In this document: in pieces, positions 41,067 through 53,300 of the stretch | How positions within the stretch are numbered: the first letter of the stretch is position 1 | Layout of the letters: every line of letters starts with the position of its first letter | From: Spisula solida | Lineage: Eukaryota; Mollusca; Bivalvia; Venerida; Mactridae | Length of the DNA stretch: 64,000 bases | Assembly: GCA_947247005.1 (NCBI GenBank) | Contig: OX365948.1 | Location: 6,324,001 to 6,388,000, forward strand | Direction of reading: 5' to 3' | Notes under the pieces: generated by a model | Told to the model about the DNA's origin: nothing | Databases searched by the model: none | Seen by the model: the letters and a program-made list of their open reading frames with translations, nothing else | Translations under genes and position numbers: made by a program

Positions 41067-44000
41067 TGATTGATGTTTGTCTGTCTGTCTGTTCTCAATA
41101 TATCTGTCTTTCTACACAACCTCAGCCTGAGCACATGATGTCCGAGCAATCCAACCCCATCCACAGAGAGAAGTTATACCATAGAGGAGTGAATCACATA
41201 CTAAAGCTGGATGGATTTAACATGTGTGTTACGTAATGAATTGACAGACAAGGTTTGAACAGTTTGAAGCTGTTCATGTACTACATGATATATGTGTACA
41301 ACCATACCATTGAGGAGATACATTCATACATTATACTTGATCCAGATGAAGTGACATTTGTTACCGGTATCTAAATCTATGTAAATGCTTTAAATGTAAA
41401 CATGTGGAAAAATATAATTAAGTAGATATATTTATTTGTATATTTAGCTCATTTTTGCTTCTTCCAGGATTTTTCTATTGATTTTTAGTTGCGCATTAAA
41501 AGTGAATTTTTACTGTCAGAATATTAAAGTAGAGAATGGAGTGTGACTGTTAGTTATATAGGGAGTATAGTATGTTTCACTGTGGTCTTTCCGCGGTAGG
41601 ACAGATATTATACTATATTTATAAGGGTCAGAATTTCAGTTTTAAGCGAAAGAAGTGCTTAGATAGAGAATAGATCTGATTCATATTTAGCTCAGTTTTT
41701 ATTTTTTGCATCAGTTTGTCATGATATAGATAATCCATATTTTGTACATAATGTTTACATTACCTCTATAAGAAATATTATGTACGTATGAGTGCTAATC
41801 TATGTGCTATTATATACCATCTATATCTAATATTTCTCTCTTATACTGTTATATCTAATATCAGTAATAAGTTTCTGTCTTAAACTGTAAAATCATCAAG
41901 TTTTGCAAGGAATTGATATTCACTTTATTTGCGAATTCTGTAAGCTACCAAAAAAGTATGCGTGTAAGCTTAAACAAGGGAAATAATTCACTAAGTTCAA
42001 AGTAGTTCTTCTGAAGCTCTAGGAGTGTGATCATTTAACCTTGCAAACTTCTTCTGAATAGCAAATTAGTGAAATTTAACCTTGTGAAATTGTATGATTT
42101 TTCAGTAATTTGTTTCTTGTTACTTTTATTATCTGTTGGACTGTGTTTCGCTGTTACTATATACTTTCTTCCATTTATACTGTTTTCATGCATCAAACTT
42201 GAACAACTCAGACATTTTCACTATAATTTATTTTTGTGAAATATGTATATTTTCTGATTTATAGTTGTAGATTTTTGTTGTATTGCAATTTTATGTTAGT
42301 ACTTGTGACCATGTTAAATGAAATCTAGAAACAACTTTAATACGAACAATGATGGACTTGTTTGCAAGTATTAACCAATTTATAAAGTTAGGGAATTTCC
42401 CAATAGTCAAATGGAATATTTACAATTAATTTATGAATTATTTAGTGAAGATTGTCATTCAATTATAATCTATCGAGAATATTTCCAATTACTAATTCGA
42501 GACGATTTCCATTAACAAATTGGTTGTTAATTAGTGAAGATTTACCTTCAGTTTATCATAAATATCTTAACATATGAACTTCTAGCTTTAGTATTTTCAT
42601 TGATAAGAAAAATAACTTTTTGTGGATTAATCTTGATTAAATATTTTGCTGTTAGTCATATCGACTATTTAGTTATCTCATAGTCTAGGTGTAGCGATGT
42701 TAAAAGAGTTCTAATCAAATGTTGTTGTCACCATGGAAACAGTTCAAATGGCCTTAACTTACCATTTAATGTATGAATATATTCATATTTTAGCTGTTTT
42801 TCATTTTGTATTATTATAATTCAGTGGGCATTTCATGCACGTTCGTAAATTTATGTAATTATCTACTATGAATTTTAACTCAAGATGAAAATGTGTTCAG
42901 TTCTAAAGGCACTAATGATTACAAATTTTGTGTGATTTCTAAAATTCAGATTATTGTCATGTTCAGTTTTCAAATTACGGTTCTTGTTAATTTCATCTCT
43001 TGATTTTGTAAAACGATATAAATTAATGTAATTATATATTGTTCAAAGCATGTGTAATTATAATGTATATTGGTATATATAAGATTACATTTTGTGTTTA
43101 TGGCCCATAACATGTCTTATTGTATACATATGCATGTATTTTAGATGTACATGTATGTAATAGTTGAAGAGTTTATAGTTCATGTTTAGCTACATATAAC
43201 CATGCCACAGTGTTTAGGTGTTAATTTTTGTTTTTTTTACATCTAACCATTACTCTGTCTATATACTACTGGACGTAGGCACATGAACATTAAATTTTGT
43301 CCTGTCTCAATACTAAACCCATCTTGTCTTTAGGGGAGTATGACCCTTTTATTTAATTTACTTAAACATAACATAGATAACTACCTTGTGTTTGATAGAT
43401 ATGGATTGTTGCTGCGCACTACTTCCTCCTATCTGGAGCGTTAACTCCCTTTAAATGTTAAATCAGAAGTTTTCAGGAGGGTTTCATTTTGGCTCTATTT
43501 GTAAGTTGGATAAACTAGCTTCTCTTTTCTTACATTTGAAATGCACGAAAGTTAGTCTTCCAAACTACTTTAGAATGATTTATTTGTGAAATTTTAGCCT
43601 CGTGAAAATATTTGATCTTTTATAATTTGTTACACTTTGATAATTGGAAAGTTATCGCTCTTTTTCCCATGAGAGTTAATTTCTCTTACCTGATTTTTTA
43701 TTTTCATTTTATTTCATTTTTGCTGGCACGTTTCATTATGGTTTTTGTTTTGGGATTTTTTTTGTTATGAATAATATACTGCGACTTTGTTGAATCTGTT
43801 GTCACAATTTTGTCATTTTGTAAACAAGCCATAAACAAAGCTTAGATGAAGAATGCTTTAAATGTACATTTTATCATTTTGAAAGATTTCCTCGTTTCTA
43901 TAGCAATAATTATTTCTAATAGTAAATAAACGATTTCTTTACGTAACTGAACTAGTCAAGATGTATGACTTAATCTTCAGTCAATAGTCACATAACCTTC

Positions 44001-44750
44001 CCTGTAAGCTCATTACCATTCAACTTTTTGGCTGTTTTCCAAATTCTTAACTTTTATATTTATTTCTCATTGTATGTGATGGAACGACTTGAAACGACTG
44101 AATGTGTAGAGTAAAATGCCAAAAAAATGATGAATATAGTGATCTTTTTAAGGCTATAATTATTAAGAAATCTGATACAAATCTGTTAATTTTATTTACA
44201 TCTGTTGTTTTACAATATGTTGAATACTGATAATTTTTTCTGGTGATGAGGTTTTCGTATCTGTTTCGTAATGTGGTCCTTGGAACTCCATATTTATAGA
44301 AAGGAGAAAGAAAACTTGATAATTTTCGACATCCATAGAGCATGGGCTGAAATGAATGAAGTTATGCTTCGTGGAAACTCAGTTTCTTTTTCAGAAAATC
44401 TATGATTTTCCAAAATTTGAGATGTTTGTTAGTTGGTATGTACTCATTGATTCTTATGGTAGCTGGTATTAAAACCATGTAAACAATCAGTGAAAACCTG
44501 TAAGACTTCAAACTTAGCTACCACCTCCTACTTCAAGTATATGTTATTTCTTTGCATAAACTCTTGTTTTTCAAACTTCACTACTTATGTCTGTATGCAC
44601 CTCAAGTACTAAACACCAGTATGTATTTGTTATACTTGATTAGAGTTCATGTGTTGATTAAAATTAAATTTGCATAATTCTTATCGTGCTGTCTTTGTTC
44701 ATTTTTTGCTTTCCTGAAATATGTCGTTTGACTGGGTGCCCCGTGTTTAT
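41067..44750 (+). other. EB1 3'UTR and downstream AT-rich DNA
   Basis: Very AT-rich with no open frame of note. A candidate AATAAA is at 43925-43930; the true 3' end cannot be set without transcripts. Confidence 0.5.
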
Positions 44751-44754
44751 GCTC

Positions 44755-45300
44755 CCCAAAAATAATTAAAAATATAGTCTTTGCTTTGTCTGTTTGTCAG
44801 TCCGTCTGTCTGACATATTTTTGTTCGGATGACAACACAAAAACTATTACACCTATAAATTTGAAACTTTGCAAGTGCTTAGATCTCATTGAGGGGTAGT
44901 GCAGTGCACAAGAACCATAACTTTTCAATGCATATTTTTTGGTTATTCCCCTTCGTAATTTTCCATACTTAATTCTTGTCTGGGCCATAACCTGTACAGT
45001 ATTAGAGATATCAAGTTGAAACTTCATAGGTGAAAACATCTCATTGAAGAGATGTGCAGTGCACAAGAATCTAACGCTTTTATACATATTTATTGGAATT
45101 ATTTCCCTTTGTATGTCACAAAGTGACAAGAGTGAGCTTTTGTGATCACTCTTTGTCCGTTGTTCGTCCACAATTTGCTCGTGTTGACTCTAGAGGGCAC
45201 AGTTTTGGCCTAATGATTATGAAACTTGGTCACAATGATCATCTCAACAAAATCTAGGGCAAGTTCGATATTGGGTCATCCAGGGTAAAAAACTAGGTAA
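44755..45300. repeat. Two abutting dispersed repeats
   Basis: 44755-45110 opens with a gtctgtttgtcagtccgtctgtctg stretch-type start of a dispersed repeat. 45113-45300 is a truncated tandem-core element: 5' hairpin region, gtccgttgttcgtcc and a single core, no 3' end. Confidence 0.6.
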
Positions 45301-47149
45301 CTTGCCAGTGATAATACGCATATCTTAAGCAAAGGGCAACAATTCTAGCTTTGATAAATTTTGACTTGTGCCCCTTTTCAGCTTCAAAAACTTGAAACTT
45401 GCTATACTTACTGGTATTGAGTAAGACAATAAGTACATGTATGTGGAGCAAAAACAATACACACATTTTTAGCAAATGGCGACAACTCTTTAAAACTTTA
45501 ATAATTTTTTACTGATTCCCCTAAACACTTGCACACACAACAAACATATTAATGTAGTTATGTTTTGTGTATTTCCATCTTGCAAACAATATTGGCCAAT
45601 CGGGAACAGGGCAATTTCAATGAAACCAATGTCATGAATTCAGTGTGCAATTTTAGTCTCACAAAGATAATTCCAAACTCCTCTGCTTGTCAAACAACTT
45701 GTATTGAATTTTAGAAGGGAGTGAATTGCTTTATTTCAGGCATCATCATAAGTATGAAAGTTTGAGATATGACTTTGTTATTGTGTCTTAGTACAGAAAA
45801 CTGCAACTTATAACGCTGATAATTATGCAACCCACTATACGTTTACACTCCTCCCCCTCTTACGACATGCTACCACGGGGCCCTGTTCACGACACTGATA
45901 CTTCTAGTTATGTTTCACAATAATTCCTTCTACAAGATTTTATTATTAACGCTAATGAGTAACAAAAACGACATTAGTCACAATTTGATTGCAAACAAAA
46001 CACTTTCAACATTGTCGCATGGAAATACAAAATGTATCAGCGAAAAAGCTGACATAGTTACAAAATTACTAAACGTCCGTTGTTTTTTTCAATGAAGGCC
46101 GAAAAGACGAGGCAACACTGCCAACAGTCACTGTGGTGTACGTTACTCTACATACCCACTGATAAAATATTAGAAGGGTAATATTTGTTGAACAGTGTCG
46201 TAAACAAAGCATATTTCCTAGAAAATATCCTTTATTGTGGACGTTAAACAAATCAAATAAATAGTGGGTTTTTTTTCATAGCCTGAAACATGTAACAACT
46301 ATTTTATGTTCTTGAACTGCGGCGCGTGGCATTCCACTTGTGTTGCCATAACGACTTTATCAGACGAACGTCGTGAGTTCAAGAGACAATCTTTTTCTCA
46401 TAAGCCGGAAATAATATATGATTGTTAACCAAGTATGAAGCCGAGTAACAAAAATGTTAAACTTGTCCACGAATGTTTGGATTGCCTACATGTAACCGCA
46501 TGTGGATACATTATTATTTTTTTGAATATATTATGAGCCCGTCCCAAAATTGATTTTTAAGCATGAATTAGTATAGATCAGTACAATTTTCAGAAATAGA
46601 TTTATCTGCATTTCACAAACGGAACACATGCACTCGTAATGGATATATATACCTTTAATGTCTTAAATTCATCACAATTATAAGAACATCAAGTAAGTTT
46701 AAAAAAGTTTGAAAACGATATGAATTTGTTGTAACTATGTATACTTTGCCGTGTTTAGCCGATTAGTATAGGATTTTCGTGCAAATACAAGTCATTCTGA
46801 ATGGGTAAGGTAGATAAAGATATTATAATGATAATGTTTGGTGGGATTATATAAGATTATCTACTAAAGACAGGGTTTGATTTAATTCCCTCGTTATTGA
46901 TGACAGCATAGGGTAAGTCACCTACGTTAATGCCTCGATTTTGTGACATAATATGACTTTTGTCCAGATTTCATAATTTTCGGACAAGAGCAAGTTTCAA
47001 CATACGGTCTCATTTTTCCCGAAAGACATTTAAGAACGAAGAAGGCGCCAACGCGGGTCGTAATTAGGACAGACTGAAAGGCACGATATACTGCAGGCGT
47101 CAAAGCGGATAATAATACACATACTTTGATGATAGATAAATGATCGATA
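45301..47149. other. Intergenic region upstream of the PHF24-like gene
   Basis: No gene recognised. The last about 120 bp (47030-47149) are less AT-rich and contain ggcgccaacgcgggtcg, which could be part of the promoter and leader of the gene starting at 47150. Confidence 0.4.
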
Positions 47150-47379
47150 ATGTCTACTTTGTCCGGAAAGCGTAGTGTATCCGATAGTAGAGTAGCAGTA
47201 CGTAGCTCAAGTGATAGGCATCTTTCTGTCGCATATAACGTGGATAGTGATCTTACTTTCGTGCATCACTCGGACAGGGCAGAAATGAATTGGAAGGCGA
47301 CAAAAGCAAAAACGGTGTCTGTGGGATTTTTCGGGCGACATATACTGAACAAATCGAAGCAACGTGAAATCCTCACAAA
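47150..47379 (+). CDS. PHF24: PHF24-like exon 1
   Basis: ATG at 47150, donor gtaaga at 47380, exit phase 2. Encodes 76 residues: Ser/Arg-rich MSTLSGKRSVSDSRVAVRSS, then SVGFFGRHILNKSKQREILT. Placed in this gene because its exit phase fits the acceptors near 55847 and the sum gives the family's length. No direct homology recognised, and the next exon is 8.5 kb away. Confidence 0.65.
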
Positions 47380-50300
47380 GTAAGAAGTTAAATGATTTTG
47401 TATTTATCTAGTTATAACGTAGACTGAGATGTGCATTAAATGCCCTGTCCTCTTCCTATGTTGACTTTCTTGTTTTCAATTCACATTTATAATACACACG
47501 TCATTATTTTAACCGACTGTCTCAGCCTATCTATCTTTATTAACAATGTAATAACTCGAGTATAGTTTACCACTTGTTCTTGAAAAATGTATATTGTTAT
47601 GTGTATGTTCTGCACATGTGCCTATGGCTTACTGTAATTTGAACTAAACTATACGTCTATGCATAGAATGTATTATTTGCGACGGGGTATGATATATTAT
47701 GGTCGTGCGATTCAAGAACACATTTACTCGTCGGGGTTCCGAGTTCAATCCTCAGCAAAAACTAGTTTGACTTACAGTCGAGCAACGTTTCAACGGACAT
47801 TGTACACCCATGAAAAACGACTATGTTTTTGATTCGATCCTTCCTCCAACCGGATCAAAAACAGAAATGCTTTTCAGTGTTTCCCGCTTACTTACCTAAA
47901 CTTATTAACAGTCTTCTGGAAGAGACATTAAAAATCAAAGTCCCGTGTATGGTACTTTACATCACGTACGTAAAATAACCTGCTTCTGGAACTGAGGCAT
48001 ATTCTGTATCATGCACTATCACTCAAAAACTGAATTGAAAAACCTCTTCTGGGGGGCGCCCATATGAATTTCCCGGGTGGCGAAGAGGATAAATAAAAGC
48101 ATCGACATTGAGAATGTTGCATGTTGTAATCTTCAGATGCAAACTGATTTTGTTATGTACTTGTGTAATATATTTAATCAGGCGATTCACAAGAAATATA
48201 TTATGATTAAGAATTCAATGTAGGCCTACAATGTATATATAACTAATTAGTTTTAGATTTATTTATTGATAAATTCGGCATAACATTTACAGAAATAGGG
48301 TTTTCTACAACAGCATTGATAGGATACATTGTATGAATCAAACCTATGCTGAGCCCAATGGGAGATATATAGCAGTACTACTTTGATCGACTTCGGTGTG
48401 TCGCTGTCTCCGGAACCTGTAACACACCCAGGGGGTTTAAGCACTCTGATGCAACTGGGTTATACTCTTGACCATTGAAAATAAGACTATCAAATAAAAC
48501 AAACACAACTACACATGTATAAACTTCCCGGAATATTTAAGAATTTAGTATAAACATCATATGGCGGGTAAGATACTATTTAACCAATCTGCGAATCATC
48601 GGAATATATGTATCATCTTGTCATAAATTCTAGCACCCTGTGAAACATGTATTTTCCAAGGTTTTACAGGGTGCTGGACAAAACGGCAAAGCTGCTGAAA
48701 ATGAAAGCAAAGGATTTCTCCCTCAGTCAGTGTAGCAATACCACGTGACTTATGACTACAGTTACAAGAAGAAATTTGTAAACTTTGGAAAATAAAATAG
48801 CCATAAGTATTTTATTTCTTCATCGATTTCTATGAAATATACGCCACGCTAAGGGGACAATTATTTGCCTTCCATGAAATATATAATCTTTTTCAGTGGT
48901 TGTGCCGTTTTATCCATTACCTTGTGAAACCGTAGAACGTGTAGGTTTCACAGGGTAATCGAACAATCGGTAAAACTGCTGAAAAAGATCTTATTTTTAA
49001 CGGAAAGCAAATACTATTCCCCTTAACGTGGCGTATATTTTATAGAATTCGATGAAGAAATAAAAGACTTATGGCTATATTTGTGTAACGTTACAAATTT
49101 CTACTTGTAACTGTAGTCAAAAGCCACGTGGTATTGCTACCCTGTCAGTGTGGTGTACTAGTATATTCAGTGACTTGACGTCCAAACAAATTCAGGCAAT
49201 ACTCACTAACTGATATATATAACAACTATTTTGATGAATTTCAATTGGCTTGCCGTCTAAGCATTTCATTTTTGACGTAATCTGGCATTTGACTCGAATG
49301 TTAGACAAAAGTAAACCCTTGGGGAGAAATGTATCAACAACCGGGGAAAGTAAACACTTTTTCCCTTAGCATCGGCTATATTTCGTCAAAACCGAGTTGA
49401 AAATAAGATACTTACAGGTCTTTTTAGCTCCGAGTCGACGCTATTTGGCTGCCAGTCTTAGCCAAAAATGACGCCACCAGGGACGTAGCGTGGTCTAATT
49501 TGAACTTACTCGAAAGTGGGTTGGTGCGGAAGGGTGGTCTGGAGGTTCTCCTCCAGGAAATGTTTGTATTGTACAATCGATTTAAACGTATCTGGTGGAG
49601 TTTTGAAGTCAATTTTGTCTCGTTATATCAGTCAAGATTCAATAAAAAATTCTGCTGTAACAACGTAATTGTTTTGTTTTGTAAGCCGTGGATCATCAGA
49701 CAGACTGTTCATGAACAACGGAGATAAAGCACTGGAAGATCAGTGGACTGACTAGGCTGTAATCTGAATAGATATGTTAGTATATGGTATTGTGCGAGCG
49801 ATGGTCATAGGTATTTCAAATGGCGATACATGTACTACCATTAAAATGTAAAAATATTAAAGCTCATTGCTTATCTCATTATATATCTACCACACAAACT
49901 CATTCTGTTATTGATAATGTTCAAGATTAAGAGATTATGCGAGCGAAGCGAGCACGAAAAAAATGCATCATTATTTGAACAGCATTCTGCATATTTGTTA
50001 GATCTATAGGCCTACACATTCATGAGCGTGATAATATTGACTAAAATGGCTAATTTGTTAAATAACGAGCTATAAATGATGCAAATCTTTATATATGTAG
50101 ATCTAGCATACAGCATAAATTGAAGTCTGTCGAAAATCAATTTGTGATAAACAGAAACGTGAAATATTGGGAAATTAGCCACTAGGGGAAAATTTTGAAA
50201 ACAACAGATTCATTTTGAGCCTCCTGAGCGTTCTGGAGAACCTAATTTGCAGTATTGAAAAGGTCAGGTTCGAATTAAGATGATGAGTTACGTAAGTATC

Positions 50301-53300
50301 CCCGTACCCCCCTGCACACTATCAATGTACATTTAAATACATTTTCGAATTTTAAACGATTGTTACTTTTGGGATTTTCATTTTAAACTATACTCGATCG
50401 AGTAAACGAGTAATCGGCGCTACGCGCCTGGCCACATACCACGTGGTAAGGCTGCTACATGGATAGTATTGTGTACGTATTTTATTAGTCTAAAAGTGTA
50501 ATTTAAACACACACGGAACAAAAATAAACGATGCACGATTAACCATTGATTAACGGGTTAAATTAATATTAGAACAATAGCGCGACAAATGTGTATAAAA
50601 CGTTACAATTAGGTTGTCTACTATCCGTGACACAAACGACCATCATAGACTGTTCAAATACATGTGCTCTCAGACTGTGGTCTGAAACATTTTAAAAAAC
50701 GTAAACGAAGGTCAACGAACGTGTACATTTTATTTTAATTGCAGCCCATTTGTTCTCTTGGATGGGGTCCCCAAACCATTAAAATCTATTTCACGTGTTT
50801 GATCCAATGCCTCAATTTTGTAATCTTCTACTGTACGCGATTCACACGACACAAAAAGTAGTTCCACACAAAGCACAAGAACTACATTATACAGCAGCTG
50901 ATTGTTTTAGTCTGGTTCCCGGCGTACTTGGTTATAGTACGTCTGGCAACAACTACACATGGCCGCAGTCATAGTAAGAAGAAAGCAAATTAAGGTGTGA
51001 ATAAAAAAATAATAAAACGTGTTACCAACATAATCCAAGTAAATAGTGTTATTTGATATTGAATGTTGTGTCTAAAACCGATAAGTTTGTTTGCATTTAA
51101 TTGAGCATTTACCTATAAATTAATGAATAATGAAGTTGCACCAATTCGGACGTTGTTACGCGTCCATTAAAAATTCGGATAGTAATTTTGTTATGTTTAT
51201 TTTTCATATATAATATAAAACAACTGTCTAAGTACATCCACTTAATTTGATTGCTTATAAATCAATATCAGGCGAAAACATGTCATTTATATCACGAAGT
51301 AGAATAAATTAATGTGCGTTTTTATACTTACACCCTAGATAATAAGAACATGTTTGTATTTCAATGCAATGTGTGCGTGTATACTGAAACTATACCAATC
51401 TTCCCCCATACAAGGGTGTAGACATTTTAAGCACAAAAATCTGACAATAACAGTACATTTATTTTAAAGTATAGAATAGTAATTCTATTGAAAAAATATA
51501 ATTTAAATACATGCAGATCTACTAGTATGCGAAATAAATCCAATGGTAATTAATTTACTTATGAATATAATACTTAACTCTGAATTACTTTAACTTATAA
51601 TTTATAATATATACGACATAATCACAGATCATACAGCGAATGTACTGGTATGTTCCGTGTTATTATGCCCTGGTCACTCAGTCACTGATAATAAACCCGG
51701 CGGAGTCATCCATCCTCTAGTTACTACGGATGATGGCGGGTTATAAGGAACTGATACGAGCCAGCAACTCGAGAGTACGGACCGTATGGCATACTAATGT
51801 GGAAATAAAAATAATTTCTATCGGTTGGTACTGAATGCCACAGGGTAATACAGATTGATATCTAGCATCGTAGAACTATGGGACTTATTCATGAACATGG
51901 TTTGTTACGGAGAGGTAGGTTTTGTATTACGACGGGTTGCTTTGGATGAGAGCGGACTTAATGAAATGTTACGTAATAAGGATAGTCTGTATCCTGTGGT
52001 TCATTTAGATGTTTTAACGTATCTAACTTCGCATGATATGTCCAACCAATATATTAAGGTACCGGGCAGTTAGTGTACAAATTCCTCGCTTGTACTCTTA
52101 TATGATGGCCTCACACTTAAACGATGTCGCATAATAAAATGATACATGCATTATTACCTGCATGTATCCCACACACGAGTGACTTGTAACTTTAAACAGC
52201 GGCTAACTTGTTCATTCAGATTTTCGACAGGTTGGACATGGGAGGATCATAACTTGTTTAGTTGGGAATTGTGCCTTGTATGTTTTTTTATGTTATCTGT
52301 GCTCGGCTGTTTCATGTGAGCTTTGTGCTTGTGTGTTTTTATGATTTTTGTGCTCGGCTGGTAAAGCTAAGTGCTAACTTCCCTGTCTGACTTAATATTG
52401 TCTTTTGAGAACGGGTTACTACAGATGAATACACATTGGTACGAATAAAGAACGAATTGAATTAGGTAGGACTAGATTTTAAGACTCAGGAATTTAATAT
52501 GACTACGAAATGTTATTGACAATGCGGTATCGAATCCGTGGTAATTGGTGATGTCGACCCTGGATAGTGTGACCAGGGCACAACTGTGTTATAACTGTGA
52601 TGGGTCCGGGCCAACCATACTTCTGTTGTCATAATTCCTGATTGCCGGGACCAGGGGCCAGGATTACAACAAATTCTTACACTCAGCACTCAATACTCGA
52701 ATATAGAAAGTCACCATTTTGAGGTTCATTGTGGCATATTTTTAGAGCAAGATGTTGTAATAATGTTAAATTGGTACTAAACATTGTTTTTGACTTACTT
52801 CCTAGTTTGATTTAGTGCATTTGTAAGCTATAATTGCAATGCATCAGTCTGAGTGCTGAGTGTGGCACTCATATTCAATAATTACATTTACACCTCATAA
52901 ATAGTACAAAGTGGGAAAGAAAATTTATCAAATGATATTTTCAACACTCATTAACTATATTTTACATTTTCCCCATCTAAATTTGCAATCTAGGACAAAT
53001 AATAGCTCATTATATAACATTTTCAATATTTGAGTGCTGAGTGCTGAGTGCTGAGTGCTGAGTGCTGAGTGCTGAGTATTGGTTGTAATCCCGGTCCCTG
53101 AAGTTCGTTTCCAGACTGACAATGACGCATACATACGCATATTCAAACACAGTATTTAGTTCTTCAGATCAAAGTTAAAACATTTGTATACTTAATCGTA
53201 TTTCAGACTCAGCTTCCTCAAATCAATTTTCCGTTCCTGGCTTGTTTGTTTCAGGAGGTAGGCCATTCGTGGGAGATCTACTTTTTGTGTAAAACCCTTC

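Noticed and set aside
47700..47760. tRNA-like B box (gagttcaatcc) considered as a tRNA gene or SINE
   Set aside because: No convincing A box or cloverleaf and no second copy of the flanks in the window.
52955..53146. - strand frame with QHSALSTQHSALST repeats
   Set aside because: Antisense reading of the gagtgct heptamer array.
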